Positions 1-7,629 of a DNA stretch of 64,000 nt are shown one piece after another. The DNA comes from Curtobacterium luteum (GTDB lineage Bacteria > Actinomycetota > Actinomycetes > Actinomycetales > Microbacteriaceae). Numbering within the stretch: the stretch's first letter is position 1; every line of letters begins with the position of its first letter. The stretch covers positions 1-64,000 of the forward strand of contig NZ_LDQC01000048.1 of the NCBI RefSeq assembly GCF_001475545.1, in the 5' to 3' direction. A program made the translations under genes and the position numbers. Below the pieces are notes generated by a model. It was not told where the DNA came from. It did no database searches and was given only the letters and a program-made list of their open reading frames with translations.

Positions 1-149
1 CCCGTCCGTCGCACGGGCGCGCCGGCGCCGGGGGCGCGCCCGCCAGGTTCCGGAATGCTGCGTTCTCACGCGGGCACGCGCCGTCGATCGGAACCTCGGC
101 GGACGTGAGCGGCGAGTCCTGGAACCTCGGCGCGCGCGTGCCCCGGCCC
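1..149. other. window edge, no gene seen
   Basis: I see no convincing coding frame here. The stretch holds an imperfect inverted pair: 41-70 and 105-132 share GGTTCC/GGAACC and CTCACG/CGTGAG blocks, with a second GGAACCTCGGCG at 91. It may be a decayed hairpin downstream of the minus-strand gene that ends at 150. Confidence 0.5.
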
Positions 150-605
150 TCAGCTGCGCGCGGGCACCGGCGGCCCGACGACGAGCAGCCCCGAGAACAC
201 GAGGGCCACCGCCACGACGCCGATCACGACCGCGAGCACCGGGCGACGCACCACGAAGAACAGCAGGCGGTCCCGGAAGCCCGCGCGGCCCTCGGCAGAA
301 CGGCGCCATCCGCCGTCGAGCATCCCGCGCCGGGCGACCGCGACCTCGAACGGCACGGTGGCGTACGGCACGACGGCGCTGGCCCACCCGAGGACGAGCG
401 CGCCGGAGGACCAGCGCTGGTTCACCGCGACGACCGTCGTCACGACGAGGTACGCGAGGAACACGAACCCGTGCACCCCGCCGCCGATCCGGACGCCCCA
501 GTCGCCGGCGTCGAGGCCGTACTTCAGCACCATCCCGGCGATGAGCAGGGTCCAGGTCACGAGTTCGGCGACCGCGGCCGCACGGAACAGGGATCGGGGA
601 GTCAT
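150..605 (-). CDS. DUF3817 family membrane protein
   Basis: A 151-residue integral membrane protein with a short N-terminus and about four hydrophobic segments. The first three fit the DUF3817 family pattern (RAAAVAELVTW near the start, then a G-HGFVFLAYL segment). The family is common in actinobacteria and has no established biochemical role. I chose the ATG at 605; a GTG 18 bases upstream is open in frame but adds only a short charged leader. It is divergent from the oxidoreductase at 749. The C-terminal arginine-rich loop and last helix extend beyond the usual DUF3817 core. Confidence 0.75.
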   Translation of the reverse strand: MTPRSLFRAAAVAELVTWTLLIAGMVLKYGLDAGDWGVRIGGGVHGFVFLAYLVVTTVVAVNQRWSSGALVLGWASAVVPYATVPFEVAVARRGMLDGGWRRSAEGRAGFRDRLLFFVVRRPVLAVVIGVVAVALVFSGLLVVGPPVPARS

Positions 606-632
606 GCCGACATCGTCGCGCACCCCTCCCGA

Positions 633-692
633 CAGAACCCCGACACCGGCAGCAGAACCCCGACACCGGCAGCAGCAGCCCGACCCGGACAG
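633..692. repeat. 20-bp tandem repeat, two exact copies plus a degenerate third
   Basis: CAGAACCCCGACACCGGCAG occurs at 633-652 and exactly again at 653-672. A degenerate third unit follows at 673-692. It lies in the divergent promoter region between the DUF3817 gene and the Gfo/Idh gene. Confidence 0.85.
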
Positions 693-706
693 CCCGACAC
701 GCCGCC

Positions 707-724
707 GGTCGTATCGATTCGACC
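707..724. promoter_or_regulatory. palindromic operator candidate upstream of the Gfo/Idh-ThuA operon
   Basis: GGTCGTATCGATTCGACC is an 18-bp palindrome with a single mismatched pair and a central CG, like LacI/GntR-type sugar-operon operators. It sits where a -35 element would lie for the -10 hexamer at 736-741. No sugar regulator gene lies in the window beside it, so the binding protein is unknown. Confidence 0.45.
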
Positions 725-735
725 CCCGCTCCGAC

Positions 736-741
736 TAGCGT
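736..741 (+). promoter_or_regulatory. -10 element TAGCGT
   Basis: Seven bases before ATG 749. This implies a leaderless mRNA and argues against the GTG at 740, which overlaps the element. Confidence 0.6.
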
Positions 742-748
742 GGACGGC

Positions 749-1873
749 ATGTCGACGACGACACCAACGGACACCACACCACCCCTGCGCGTCGGGGTGA
801 TCGGCCTCGGCTTCGCCGGCACCACGCACCTCGACGCCTACACCGCGCTGCCCGGGGTCGAGGTCATCGCCCTCGCCGGCCAGGAGACCGACCGGCTGCA
901 CGAGCTCGCCGACTCGCGCGGCGTCCCGCACCGGTACGAGGACTGGCAGGACCTCGTCGCCCGCGACGACCTCGACATCGTGTCGATCGGCGTCCCGAAC
1001 GCCCTGCACCACCCGATCGCGGTGGCGGCGCTCGAGTCCGGCAAGCACGTCTTCTGCGAGAAGCCGCTCGCCACGACGGGCGACCAGGCGCAGGAGATGG
1101 TCGACGCCGCCGTGCGGAACGACCGCGTGCTCGAGGTCGCGTACAACCACCGCCGGCGCGCGGACGTCCAGTTCCTCAGCGGCCACCTCGCGCAGCGCGA
1201 CGCCGACGGCAGCGGGCCGATCGGACACGTGTACCACGCACGCGCCTCCTGGCTGCGGCGAGCGGGGATCCCCGGCATCCGGAGCTGGTTCGCGAACAAG
1301 GAGACCGCGGGCGGCGGTCCGCTCATCGACCTCGGCTCGCACGTGCTCGACATCGCCCTGCACCTGCTCGGCGAACCGCGCGTCGTGACCGCGAGCGCCG
1401 TGGCGTACAACGAGCTCGGCAGCGCCGGTCGGGGCGGCAGCGACCGGGACCCGGTGTCCGCGGCCACGGGGCGCCCGTTCGACGTCGAGGACTTCGCGAA
1501 CGCCCTGCTCCGGTTCGAGGACGGGTCGAGCCTGCAGCTCCAGGCGAGCTGGGCCAGCTACTCGAAGGACGTCGAGGACATCGAGGTCGAGCTGCTCGGT
1601 TCGACCGGCGGCGCCCGGCTGTTCGTCCGCGACTACGCCACCGAGGGGACCGTGACGCTGTACTCCGACGAGCAGGGCGTGCCGACCGTCACCCGGCCGG
1701 GCGTTCGCGTCCCCGCCGGACACCACCAGCGCGTCATCGAGGAGTTCCTCGACACGATCCGCTCCGGTGACCAGGAGGGGCACCACGGGGAGTTCGCACT
1801 GCACCGCAGCCGTGTCGTCGACGCGATCTACGCGTCCGCTGCTGCGGGTCGAGAGATGGAGGTCACGGCATGA
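749..1873 (+). CDS. Gfo/Idh/MocA family oxidoreductase
   Basis: A 374-residue NAD(P)-dependent sugar or polyol dehydrogenase-like protein. The N-terminal Rossmann fold shows VIGLGFAG, and the family EKP motif is present as FCEKPL, whose lysine contacts substrate and cofactor. A C-terminal GFO_IDH_MocA_C-type domain follows (region around [16 protein letters not shown], with the catalytic-region histidine). The ATG start is supported by the leaderless -10 hexamer. The stop overlaps the ThuA gene start (ATGA), so the two are translationally coupled. Gfo/Idh plus ThuA pairs are typical of carbohydrate catabolic operons. The substrate cannot be read from sequence. Confidence 0.9.
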   Translation: MSTTTPTDTTPPLRVGVIGLGFAGTTHLDAYTALPGVEVIALAGQETDRLHELADSRGVPHRYEDWQDLVARDDLDIVSIGVPNALHHPIAVAALESGKHVFCEKPLATTGDQAQEMVDAAVRNDRVLEVAYNHRRRADVQFLSGHLAQRDADGSGPIGHVYHARASWLRRAGIPGIRSWFANKETAGGGPLIDLGSHVLDIALHLLGEPRVVTASAVAYNELGSAGRGGSDRDPVSAATGRPFDVEDFANALLRFEDGSSLQLQASWASYSKDVEDIEVELLGSTGGARLFVRDYATEGTVTLYSDEQGVPTVTRPGVRVPAGHHQRVIEEFLDTIRSGDQEGHHGEFALHRSRVVDAIYASAAAGREMEVTA

Positions 1874-2637
1874 CGAAGGACGCACCGAACATCGTCGTCT
1901 GGAACGAGAACGTGCACGAGAGCCGCGGCGACGCCACGGTCATCGGCCACTACCCCGACGGCATGCACGCCGTGATCGCCGCCGCACTGCGGGAGCTCGT
2001 CCCCGGCGCCGACGTCTCGACCGCGACGCTGCAGGAGCCCGAGCACGGCCTGACCGCCGATCGCCTGGCGCAGACGGACGTGCTGTTCTGGTGGGGTCAC
2101 GCCGCCCACGACGAGGTCTCCGACGAGGTCGTGCAGCGCGTGGTCGACGCCGTGCACGCGGGGATGGGCCTCGTGGTGCTGCACTCCGGCCACTACTCGA
2201 AGCCGTTCAAGCGCCTGATGGGCACCACGTGCTCGCTGAAGTGGCGCAACGACGGCCAGGACCGCGAGCTCGTCTGGACGATCGCCCCGGACCACCCCAT
2301 CGCCGAGGGCGTCCCGCACCCGATCGTCATCGACCAGCAGGAGATGTACGGCGAGTTCTTCGACATCCCGCGCCCCGACGAGGAGGTCTTCCTCTCCACG
2401 TTCTCCGGCGGAGAGGTCTTCCGGTCGGGCGTCGCGTACCGCCGTGGCCTCGGCCGGGTGTTCTACTTCTCCCCCGGCGACCAGGAGTACCCGGTGTACC
2501 ACCATCCCGACGTCCAGCGGGTGCTCGCGAACGCGGCACGATGGGCTGCTCCGAAGTCCGAACGACGCGAGTTGACGGCTGACCCCCACCCTCGGGACTG
2601 GTTCACGGCGGAGGGTGCGGGTAGACAGGACGTGTGA
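1870..2637 (+). CDS. ThuA domain-containing protein
   Basis: A 255-residue ThuA-like protein of the class I glutamine amidotransferase-like fold, named after trehalose-utilization proteins of rhizobia. Matching features are VWNENVHE at the N-terminus, [12 protein letters not shown], and [14 protein letters not shown]. The C-terminal [23 protein letters not shown] is characteristic of the family. No classic Cys-His-Glu amidotransferase triad is evident. It starts within the stop of the Gfo/Idh gene, and its own stop overlaps the GTG of the next gene. A role in modifying or transporting a sugar derivative is inferred from context only. Confidence 0.88.
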   Translation: MTKDAPNIVVWNENVHESRGDATVIGHYPDGMHAVIAAALRELVPGADVSTATLQEPEHGLTADRLAQTDVLFWWGHAAHDEVSDEVVQRVVDAVHAGMGLVVLHSGHYSKPFKRLMGTTCSLKWRNDGQDRELVWTIAPDHPIAEGVPHPIVIDQQEMYGEFFDIPRPDEEVFLSTFSGGEVFRSGVAYRRGLGRVFYFSPGDQEYPVYHHPDVQRVLANAARWAAPKSERRELTADPHPRDWFTAEGAGRQDV

Positions 2638-3782
2638 CGCAGTCCCCCACCGCGCTCGACCCCGCGGCCCGGCGCACCGCCGTCGTCGAGGCGCTCGGCG
2701 TGCTCGGGAGCGGACCGGAGGAGCGCTTCGACCGGATCACCCGGATGACGCAGGAGGCCTTCGGCGTGCCGCTGACGTTCCTCAACCTCGTCCACCACGA
2801 CGTCGTCACCACGCAGTCGACCTTCGGGTGGCAGCAGGGGACGAGCGTGCCGGCGTCGGAGCAGTTCTGCGCGACGACGGTCCTGACGCCCGAGCCGATG
2901 GTGATCCCCGACACGGCCCTCGACGCGCGCTTCGCCGCCACCCCGGCGGTCGCCGAGCACGGGATCCGCTTCTACGCGGGAGCGCCGCTGTCGATGCTCG
3001 ACGGCACGCGTGTCGGGACGCTCTGCATCATGGACGCCCAGCCGCGCACGTTCGGTGCCGAGGACGTCGCCCTGCTCCGCGACCTCGCACGCTGGGCGGA
3101 GCGGGAACTCGGGCACGCGATCGACCAGCGGCGGGTCCGTCGGGTGCTCGAGGGCCTCGCGCCGGAGCCGGTCGAGGTACCGGGACACACCGTCACGACC
3201 GCCGTGGCGCAGCCCGACGGTGGTGGAGGTGACGTCGTGGACCAGCGGGTCGCTGCGGACGGCACGCTGCACCTGACGGTCGGCACCGTGGTCGCGGGTC
3301 GCGCCTCGGCGCTCCTCGCCTCCGCGATCCGGGGAGCGGTCGCCGCTCGGACGGACGTCCCCGTCGAGCGCGCGGTCGCCGGCCTGGAGGCACAGCTCAT
3401 CCCCGACCTGTCCCTCGCCGGTGCGGTCGCCACGCTCGTGCACGCGCGGCTCGACCCGGGGACCGGTCACCTGGAGCTCGTGGACCTCGGACACGGCCTG
3501 GCGGCCGTCGTCCGTGCCGACGGCACGGTGGAGGAACTCCGGAGCACGAGCCTCCCGGTCGGACTGCGACCGCAGGACTCCGTCCGGACGTCGGTCCCGG
3601 TCGACCTCGGGCCCGGGGACGTCCTCGTGCTCGCGTCCGACGGCGCGCTCCGGCTGCCCGGGGTCGACGGGCTGACCGACCTCGCGCGGACGGCCGCCGC
3701 GGGCTCCGGTGTCGTCCGATCACTGGTCGACTCGGCCGCACCGACCCTCGCCGCGGCCATCATCACCGTCCGCCGCGACTGA
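2634..3782 (+). CDS. GAF domain plus degenerate SpoIIE/PP2C-type phosphatase domain
   Basis: A 382-residue soluble signalling protein. Residues about 22-165 form a GAF sensor domain, including [22 protein letters not shown]. Residues about 180-380 align with SpoIIE-type serine phosphatases: GGDVVDQ for [16 protein letters not shown] for AGHPP, and [13 protein letters not shown] for the PGD...TDG motif. The usual metal-binding aspartate of the second motif (IGDVxGHG) is replaced in VGTVVAGRA. The terminal DDIT motif reads AAIITVRRD. Metal binding is probably lost, so it may be a pseudophosphatase acting through binding, for example to an anti-sigma antagonist. The GTG start overlaps the ThuA stop. 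Confidence 0.78.
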   Translation: MTQSPTALDPAARRTAVVEALGVLGSGPEERFDRITRMTQEAFGVPLTFLNLVHHDVVTTQSTFGWQQGTSVPASEQFCATTVLTPEPMVIPDTALDARFAATPAVAEHGIRFYAGAPLSMLDGTRVGTLCIMDAQPRTFGAEDVALLRDLARWAERELGHAIDQRRVRRVLEGLAPEPVEVPGHTVTTAVAQPDGGGGDVVDQRVAADGTLHLTVGTVVAGRASALLASAIRGAVAARTDVPVERAVAGLEAQLIPDLSLAGAVATLVHARLDPGTGHLELVDLGHGLAAVVRADGTVEELRSTSLPVGLRPQDSVRTSVPVDLGPGDVLVLASDGALRLPGVDGLTDLARTAAAGSGVVRSLVDSAAPTLAAAIITVRRD

Positions 3783-3788
3783 CCGCCC

Positions 3789-4223
3789 TCAGCGCTGGCG
3801 GGGGCGAGCGGTGGGTCCGGTCAGGGCGACCACGAGCAGCGTCGCGAGCATCCCGACGCCCGCGAGCACGATCCCGAGGCCGAGGAGCATCCAGTACGCG
3901 CTGCCGACGACCTGCGGCTGCGTGATGGCGTCGGGCCACCACGCGTCGACGAGCGGGAACGTCGGCGGGAACGGGTCGAGCGCGAACACCACGAGACCGC
4001 CGAGCAGCATCGCGACGCCGACGCCGGCCATCGCGCCACGGGAGCGCCGGAGCATCCGGACGACCAGGGCGGTCGCCATCGCGGCGAGCCCGGCCACCGC
4101 GACGAGGAACGCCGTCACGACGACGGCCTGCGGGGCGAGCGCGAACCAGTCGAGCACCGCCACGGGCAGCAGCAGCCACCGACCCGTCCGGGCCAGGAGC
4201 GCCGGGTTCGTCCACGCCTGCAT
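3789..4223 (-). CDS. hypothetical four-helix membrane protein
   Basis: A 144-residue protein with about four predicted membrane segments (WLLLPVAVLDWFALAP, AVVVTAFLVAVAGLAAMATALVV, the GVGVAMLLGGLVVFAL region, and a C-terminal YWMLLGLGIVLAGVGMLATLLVVAL). A positively charged loop RMLRRSRG follows the second helix. I do not recognise the family. It converges on the GAF protein gene with only 6 bases between stops. The start at 4223 is supported by a TACGGT hexamer at the leaderless distance. Confidence 0.65.
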   Translation of the reverse strand: MQAWTNPALLARTGRWLLLPVAVLDWFALAPQAVVVTAFLVAVAGLAAMATALVVRMLRRSRGAMAGVGVAMLLGGLVVFALDPFPPTFPLVDAWWPDAITQPQVVGSAYWMLLGLGIVLAGVGMLATLLVVALTGPTARPRQR

Positions 4224-4230
4224 GCCGACG

Positions 4231-4236
4231 ACCGTA
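4231..4236 (-). promoter_or_regulatory. -10 element TACGGT (minus strand)
   Basis: Seven bases upstream of the ATG at 4223. Confidence 0.55.
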
Positions 4237-4265
4237 GGGCACCGGTGCTGGGCGGCGACCGGTGA

Positions 4266-4901
4266 TCAGCTGTGGCCGACCTGCACGGCTCGTCGCGCGA
4301 ACCCGATGAGGAACGGCAGGACCGAGCCTCGGAGGGACGTTCCCTGTCGGAGCAGTCCACGCACGCGGAGCACTCCTGCCGTGACGACGACCCCCTCGAT
4401 CCCGCCCTCGGCCAGCCGTGCGCGGCGTGCGTCCGCCTCGGGTGGGAACGCCGACCGCGGGACACGCACGACGACCGTGTGCAGGGTCGTGGTCGCCGTC
4501 CAGGCGCCTCGGACCCCACCACGCACGCGCTTCAGGCCCTCGACGACGAACGCGTCCGATCCGGCGGCGACGAGCAGGCGGTAGTGCATGCGCCGTCCGC
4601 CGACCGCGCTCGTCAGGATGTCCGCGAAGCCGGCGTCAACACGGGTCGGTCCGGCGGCGACGCCGGTCACGGTCCCGGCGGTGATGGTCGCCTCGTACCC
4701 GTCGCGCTTGCCGTCGAGGCGGTCGACACGGACCCGCAGGTCGTCGAGGTCGAGCAGGGCGGGGCGTCGGGAGGCGGTCGTCGTCGCCAACCGCACGATG
4801 CCGTCCCCGCCGCGTGGCCCGCGTGGCCGGACGGTCCACGGCACGTCCGGCACCGGTCCGACGGGGCCGACCATCCGCTCGTGGAAGGTGATCAGCGGCA
4901 T
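4266..4901 (-). CDS. hypothetical protein resembling the ERMxG module of GMC/hydrolase fusions
   Basis: A 211-residue soluble protein and the last gene of a coupled five-gene operon. It begins ITFHERMVGP and contains GLKRVRGG...WTATTTLHTVVV. From memory, these resemble the conserved E-x-M-x-G and DTTTLYV motifs of an unnamed domain found in large multidomain proteins that also carry a cholesterol-oxidase-like GMC domain and an alpha/beta hydrolase. Here the three modules are separate neighbouring genes, which supports the match. The function of this domain is unknown to me. Its ATG at 4901 lies inside the end of the hydrolase gene (10-base overlap). Confidence 0.6.
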   Translation of the reverse strand: MPLITFHERMVGPVGPVPDVPWTVRPRGPRGGDGIVRLATTTASRRPALLDLDDLRVRVDRLDGKRDGYEATITAGTVTGVAAGPTRVDAGFADILTSAVGGRRMHYRLLVAAGSDAFVVEGLKRVRGGVRGAWTATTTLHTVVVRVPRSAFPPEADARRARLAEGGIEGVVVTAGVLRVRGLLRQGTSLRGSVLPFLIGFARRAVQVGHS

Positions 4902-5974
4902 GCCTCGCCCTCCTCGGACGTGTCCACGGGCGAGACCCGTGCGGGGTCGTCGTGTCCGGCGACGTCGAGTGTGAACCGGACGAGTTCGCCCCGGACGGCG
5001 CTGCCGATCGGCCACGCCTCGATGTCGATGCCGTGCCGAGCGCCAGCGCACTGCACGACCCGGACGTCCGCGCCGCCACGGGGAGCGACCGTCTCGGCCC
5101 AGCGCCGGACGGCCGGGACGTCGACGTACCGGTCGTCGTCGCCCGCGAGTTCGACGAGCGTCGGCACGGCCGCGGGCACCGGAGCGGCGACGGCCACCCC
5201 GGCGTGCGCGAGCAGTCGGCCGGCGAACACCGGGTCGAGGAACGGCGACGCCGGCCGGGGCGGACAGAGGACCGGCGCACCGAGGTTGTGGGTGAGCGCC
5301 CGCAGCCTGGAGATCCCGTCGCCCCCGGCGAAGGTGCGCGGGACGATCGCGGGGGACTCGAGCGCGAGACCCCGTACCGGGCGGCCGAAGGCCGCGCGGA
5401 TCGACGGGTCCTGCACGAAGCGCGTCGCGAGCAGTCCGCCGAACGACCAGCCGGCCAGCACGAACGGCCGGTCCGGGTCCTGTTCGGTCGCGTGCACGAC
5501 GCGTGCGGCCAGGGCACCGAGGTCGTCGAAGGACCACCGGTCGATCGCTCCGGCGTCCGTCTCGCCGTGCGAGGGCAGGTCGAACGACACGACCCGGATC
5601 CCGGCGGCGCGGAGGTCGGCGAACAGCGCGGCGTGGTTGTCGAGCCGGTCCGCGTGCCCGTGCACGAAGAGCACGTCCGCGACGGGTTCGTCGGCCGGGG
5701 TGACGACGCCGACCCGGACCCGGTGCGCCCCGCCGCCGAGGTCGGGAACCCGGAGGAACCCGGTCTGCAGGCCCGTGACCGGACCCGACACCGGACGCAG
5801 CCGGAGGGTCTCGCCCGGGAGCTCCGACCGGGACGGCGACGTCGTCGCTGCCGCACTCGCGGCCAGCACGCGGTCGGTGCGCACCGTCTCGACGACGGAC
5901 GGCACGGTGCCGGCGGCGAGCGCGATCGCCGCCGCGACCACGAGCGCGACCCCCGCCGATCTGCGGGCCGTCAC
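4892..5974 (-). CDS. exported or membrane-anchored alpha/beta hydrolase
   Basis: A 360-residue serine hydrolase. The N-terminus has a hydrophobic export or anchor segment (residues about 8-24). The catalytic domain shows FVHGHADRLD (oxyanion region), the nucleophile elbow GWSFGG with Ser177, an acidic VELAGDDDRYVD segment and a late CAGARHGID with the likely catalytic His. It resembles monoacylglycerol lipase/lysophospholipase-type enzymes. Its GTG overlaps the stop of the upstream GMC gene (GTGA). Products fusing this type of hydrolase to GMC oxidoreductases are known, so it may hydrolyse a lipid ester whose alcohol is oxidised by its neighbours. The substrate is not determined. Confidence 0.85.
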   Translation of the reverse strand: MTARRSAGVALVVAAAIALAAGTVPSVVETVRTDRVLAASAAATTSPSRSELPGETLRLRPVSGPVTGLQTGFLRVPDLGGGAHRVRVGVVTPADEPVADVLFVHGHADRLDNHAALFADLRAAGIRVVSFDLPSHGETDAGAIDRWSFDDLGALAARVVHATEQDPDRPFVLAGWSFGGLLATRFVQDPSIRAAFGRPVRGLALESPAIVPRTFAGGDGISRLRALTHNLGAPVLCPPRPASPFLDPVFAGRLLAHAGVAVAAPVPAAVPTLVELAGDDDRYVDVPAVRRWAETVAPRGGADVRVVQCAGARHGIDIEAWPIGSAVRGELVRFTLDVAGHDDPARVSPVDTSEEGEACR

Positions 5975-7629
5975 CGGGTGCCTCCCGTGCGGAGCGGCGA
6001 GCCGACCAGGGTCGGCAGGTCGCGCTCGACCAGCCGCTCGACCGCCCGTTCGGCGAGCGACGCGATCGTGAGCGACGGGTTCGCGCCGGTCGACGTCGGA
6101 CAGAGCGCGCCGTCCACGACGTACAGCCCGGGGTGCACGTCACCGTCGGCCTGGAAGACCCGCCCGTCGGGGTCGCAGACCCCGTGGTCGACGTCCTCCG
6201 CCATCGCCGCACCACCGAGCGGGTGCACGGTGATCGGCGTGGCCGCAGGGACGCCCCGTTGCAGGAGGGCCCGTCGTGGGTTCCCGACGAACCGCGCGGA
6301 GGAGCCGTCGGACAGCACCCGGAGGTCGGCGAGTTGCCGGGCGTACACGGCCTGGGCGCCGGCCTCGGGCCAGACGATCCGCGGCTGGCCCCGCCCGTCG
6401 AGGACGACGCGGCCCTCCGACGAGTCCGTGCCCATCGCCAGCCACACCTGCGAGTGCTCGAGCGCGCCACAGCCCGGTGGGCAGCCTCCCGGCCGGATGT
6501 CGCACCAGACCCTGCTGTCGGCGCTCAGTGCGAACCGCAGGCCGAGGACCCGGCGGAGCGCCTCGGCGACGGGGTAGGGCAGCGCGCCGTCCTGCACGAG
6601 GTACCCGTCCGGACCGGTGCGCAGGTCGAGGGTGCTCGTGATCGTCGGCCCGATCGCGACCTCGGGCGCCGCGGCGTCACGTGCGCCGGTGCCGGAGCGG
6701 CGACCCGCTGCGTTGTACGACACGGAGAGGGAGTCGGCGTTCCCCGAGAACCGCGTCCCGAGCTGCGCGCTGGTCGCGAGCCCGGCGTCTGCGCTGCGGA
6801 GCAGGATCCCCGTCGTCCCGATCGCGCCGGCTCCGAGGACCACCACGTCCGCGTGCACCACGAAGGGCATCGGGGTCCGCCGACGACCCGACGCCGGGTG
6901 TCGCAGCCCGTGCACCTCCCAGCGTCGGCGACCGGATCCGGGGACGACCCGGGTGACCTCGGTCCGTGTCACGATCCGTGCCCCGGCCGCACGGGCCATC
7001 GGCAGGTAGCTCATCCACATCGTGGTCTTGGCACCGACCCGGCACCCGGTCACGCAGTTACCGCAGCGGGTGCAGGTCGGCTGGTGGACGCCGGCGGCGT
7101 TCGGACCGGGTTCCCCGTGCAGCTTCACTGCGATCGGCAGTCGCTCCGGCCCCCGTCCGTGCAGTCGGCCGAGGTGGGCGAGTGCCTCCGCCTTCGGGGT
7201 GTGCCGGTCCTCGACCTGCGGCCGGAGCACGGCACGCACCCGGTCGGCGTACGGGCGGAGCTCGTCGGCGTCGATGCCGCTCGGCCACTGCGCGTCGAAC
7301 ACCTCGGGTCGGGCCTCCAGCAGCACGTTCGCGTAGATGAGGGACCCGCCACCGAGGCCGTTCGCCGTCAGCCGGTCGACGTCGGCCCCGAGCTGCAGGT
7401 CGAAGAGACCGAGCGGGTTGCGACGGCTCCTGACCGCGCGGCGGACGTCGGCGAAGTCGGCCGGGAAGTCGTCCGGCAGCCACTCGCGCCCGCGCTCGAG
7501 CACGAGGACGTCGTCGGTCGCCGCGGCGACGCGGGCGGCTGCGATCGAGGCGCCGAAGCCGGAGCCGATGACCGCGACCGAGCACTCCTCGGGCAGGGCC
7601 TCCGTGGCGATGGGGCGGTACGTGGTCAC
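5971..7629 (-). CDS. GMC oxidoreductase, cholesterol-oxidase-like, with cysteine motif
   Basis: A 552-residue FAD-dependent oxidoreductase. The dinucleotide motif GSGFGA is at residues 22-27 and NGLGGGSLIYANV near 90-102. The C-terminal HPLGG contributes the active-site histidine, and VDGALCPTSTGANPSLTIAS is typical of the cholesterol-oxidase-like branch. Four cysteines at 186, 189, 192 and 196 (CTRCGNCVTGC) form a ferredoxin-like CX2CX2CX3C cluster that could hold an iron-sulfur centre or zinc. There is no signal peptide. The GTG at 7629 overlaps the previous stop (GTGA). The substrate is probably a hydrophobic alcohol, by family. Confidence 0.88.
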   Translation of the reverse strand: MTTYRPIATEALPEECSVAVIGSGFGASIAAARVAAATDDVLVLERGREWLPDDFPADFADVRRAVRSRRNPLGLFDLQLGADVDRLTANGLGGGSLIYANVLLEARPEVFDAQWPSGIDADELRPYADRVRAVLRPQVEDRHTPKAEALAHLGRLHGRGPERLPIAVKLHGEPGPNAAGVHQPTCTRCGNCVTGCRVGAKTTMWMSYLPMARAAGARIVTRTEVTRVVPGSGRRRWEVHGLRHPASGRRRTPMPFVVHADVVVLGAGAIGTTGILLRSADAGLATSAQLGTRFSGNADSLSVSYNAAGRRSGTGARDAAAPEVAIGPTITSTLDLRTGPDGYLVQDGALPYPVAEALRRVLGLRFALSADSRVWCDIRPGGCPPGCGALEHSQVWLAMGTDSSEGRVVLDGRGQPRIVWPEAGAQAVYARQLADLRVLSDGSSARFVGNPRRALLQRGVPAATPITVHPLGGAAMAEDVDHGVCDPDGRVFQADGDVHPGLYVVDGALCPTSTGANPSLTIASLAERAVERLVERDLPTLVGSPLRTGGTR

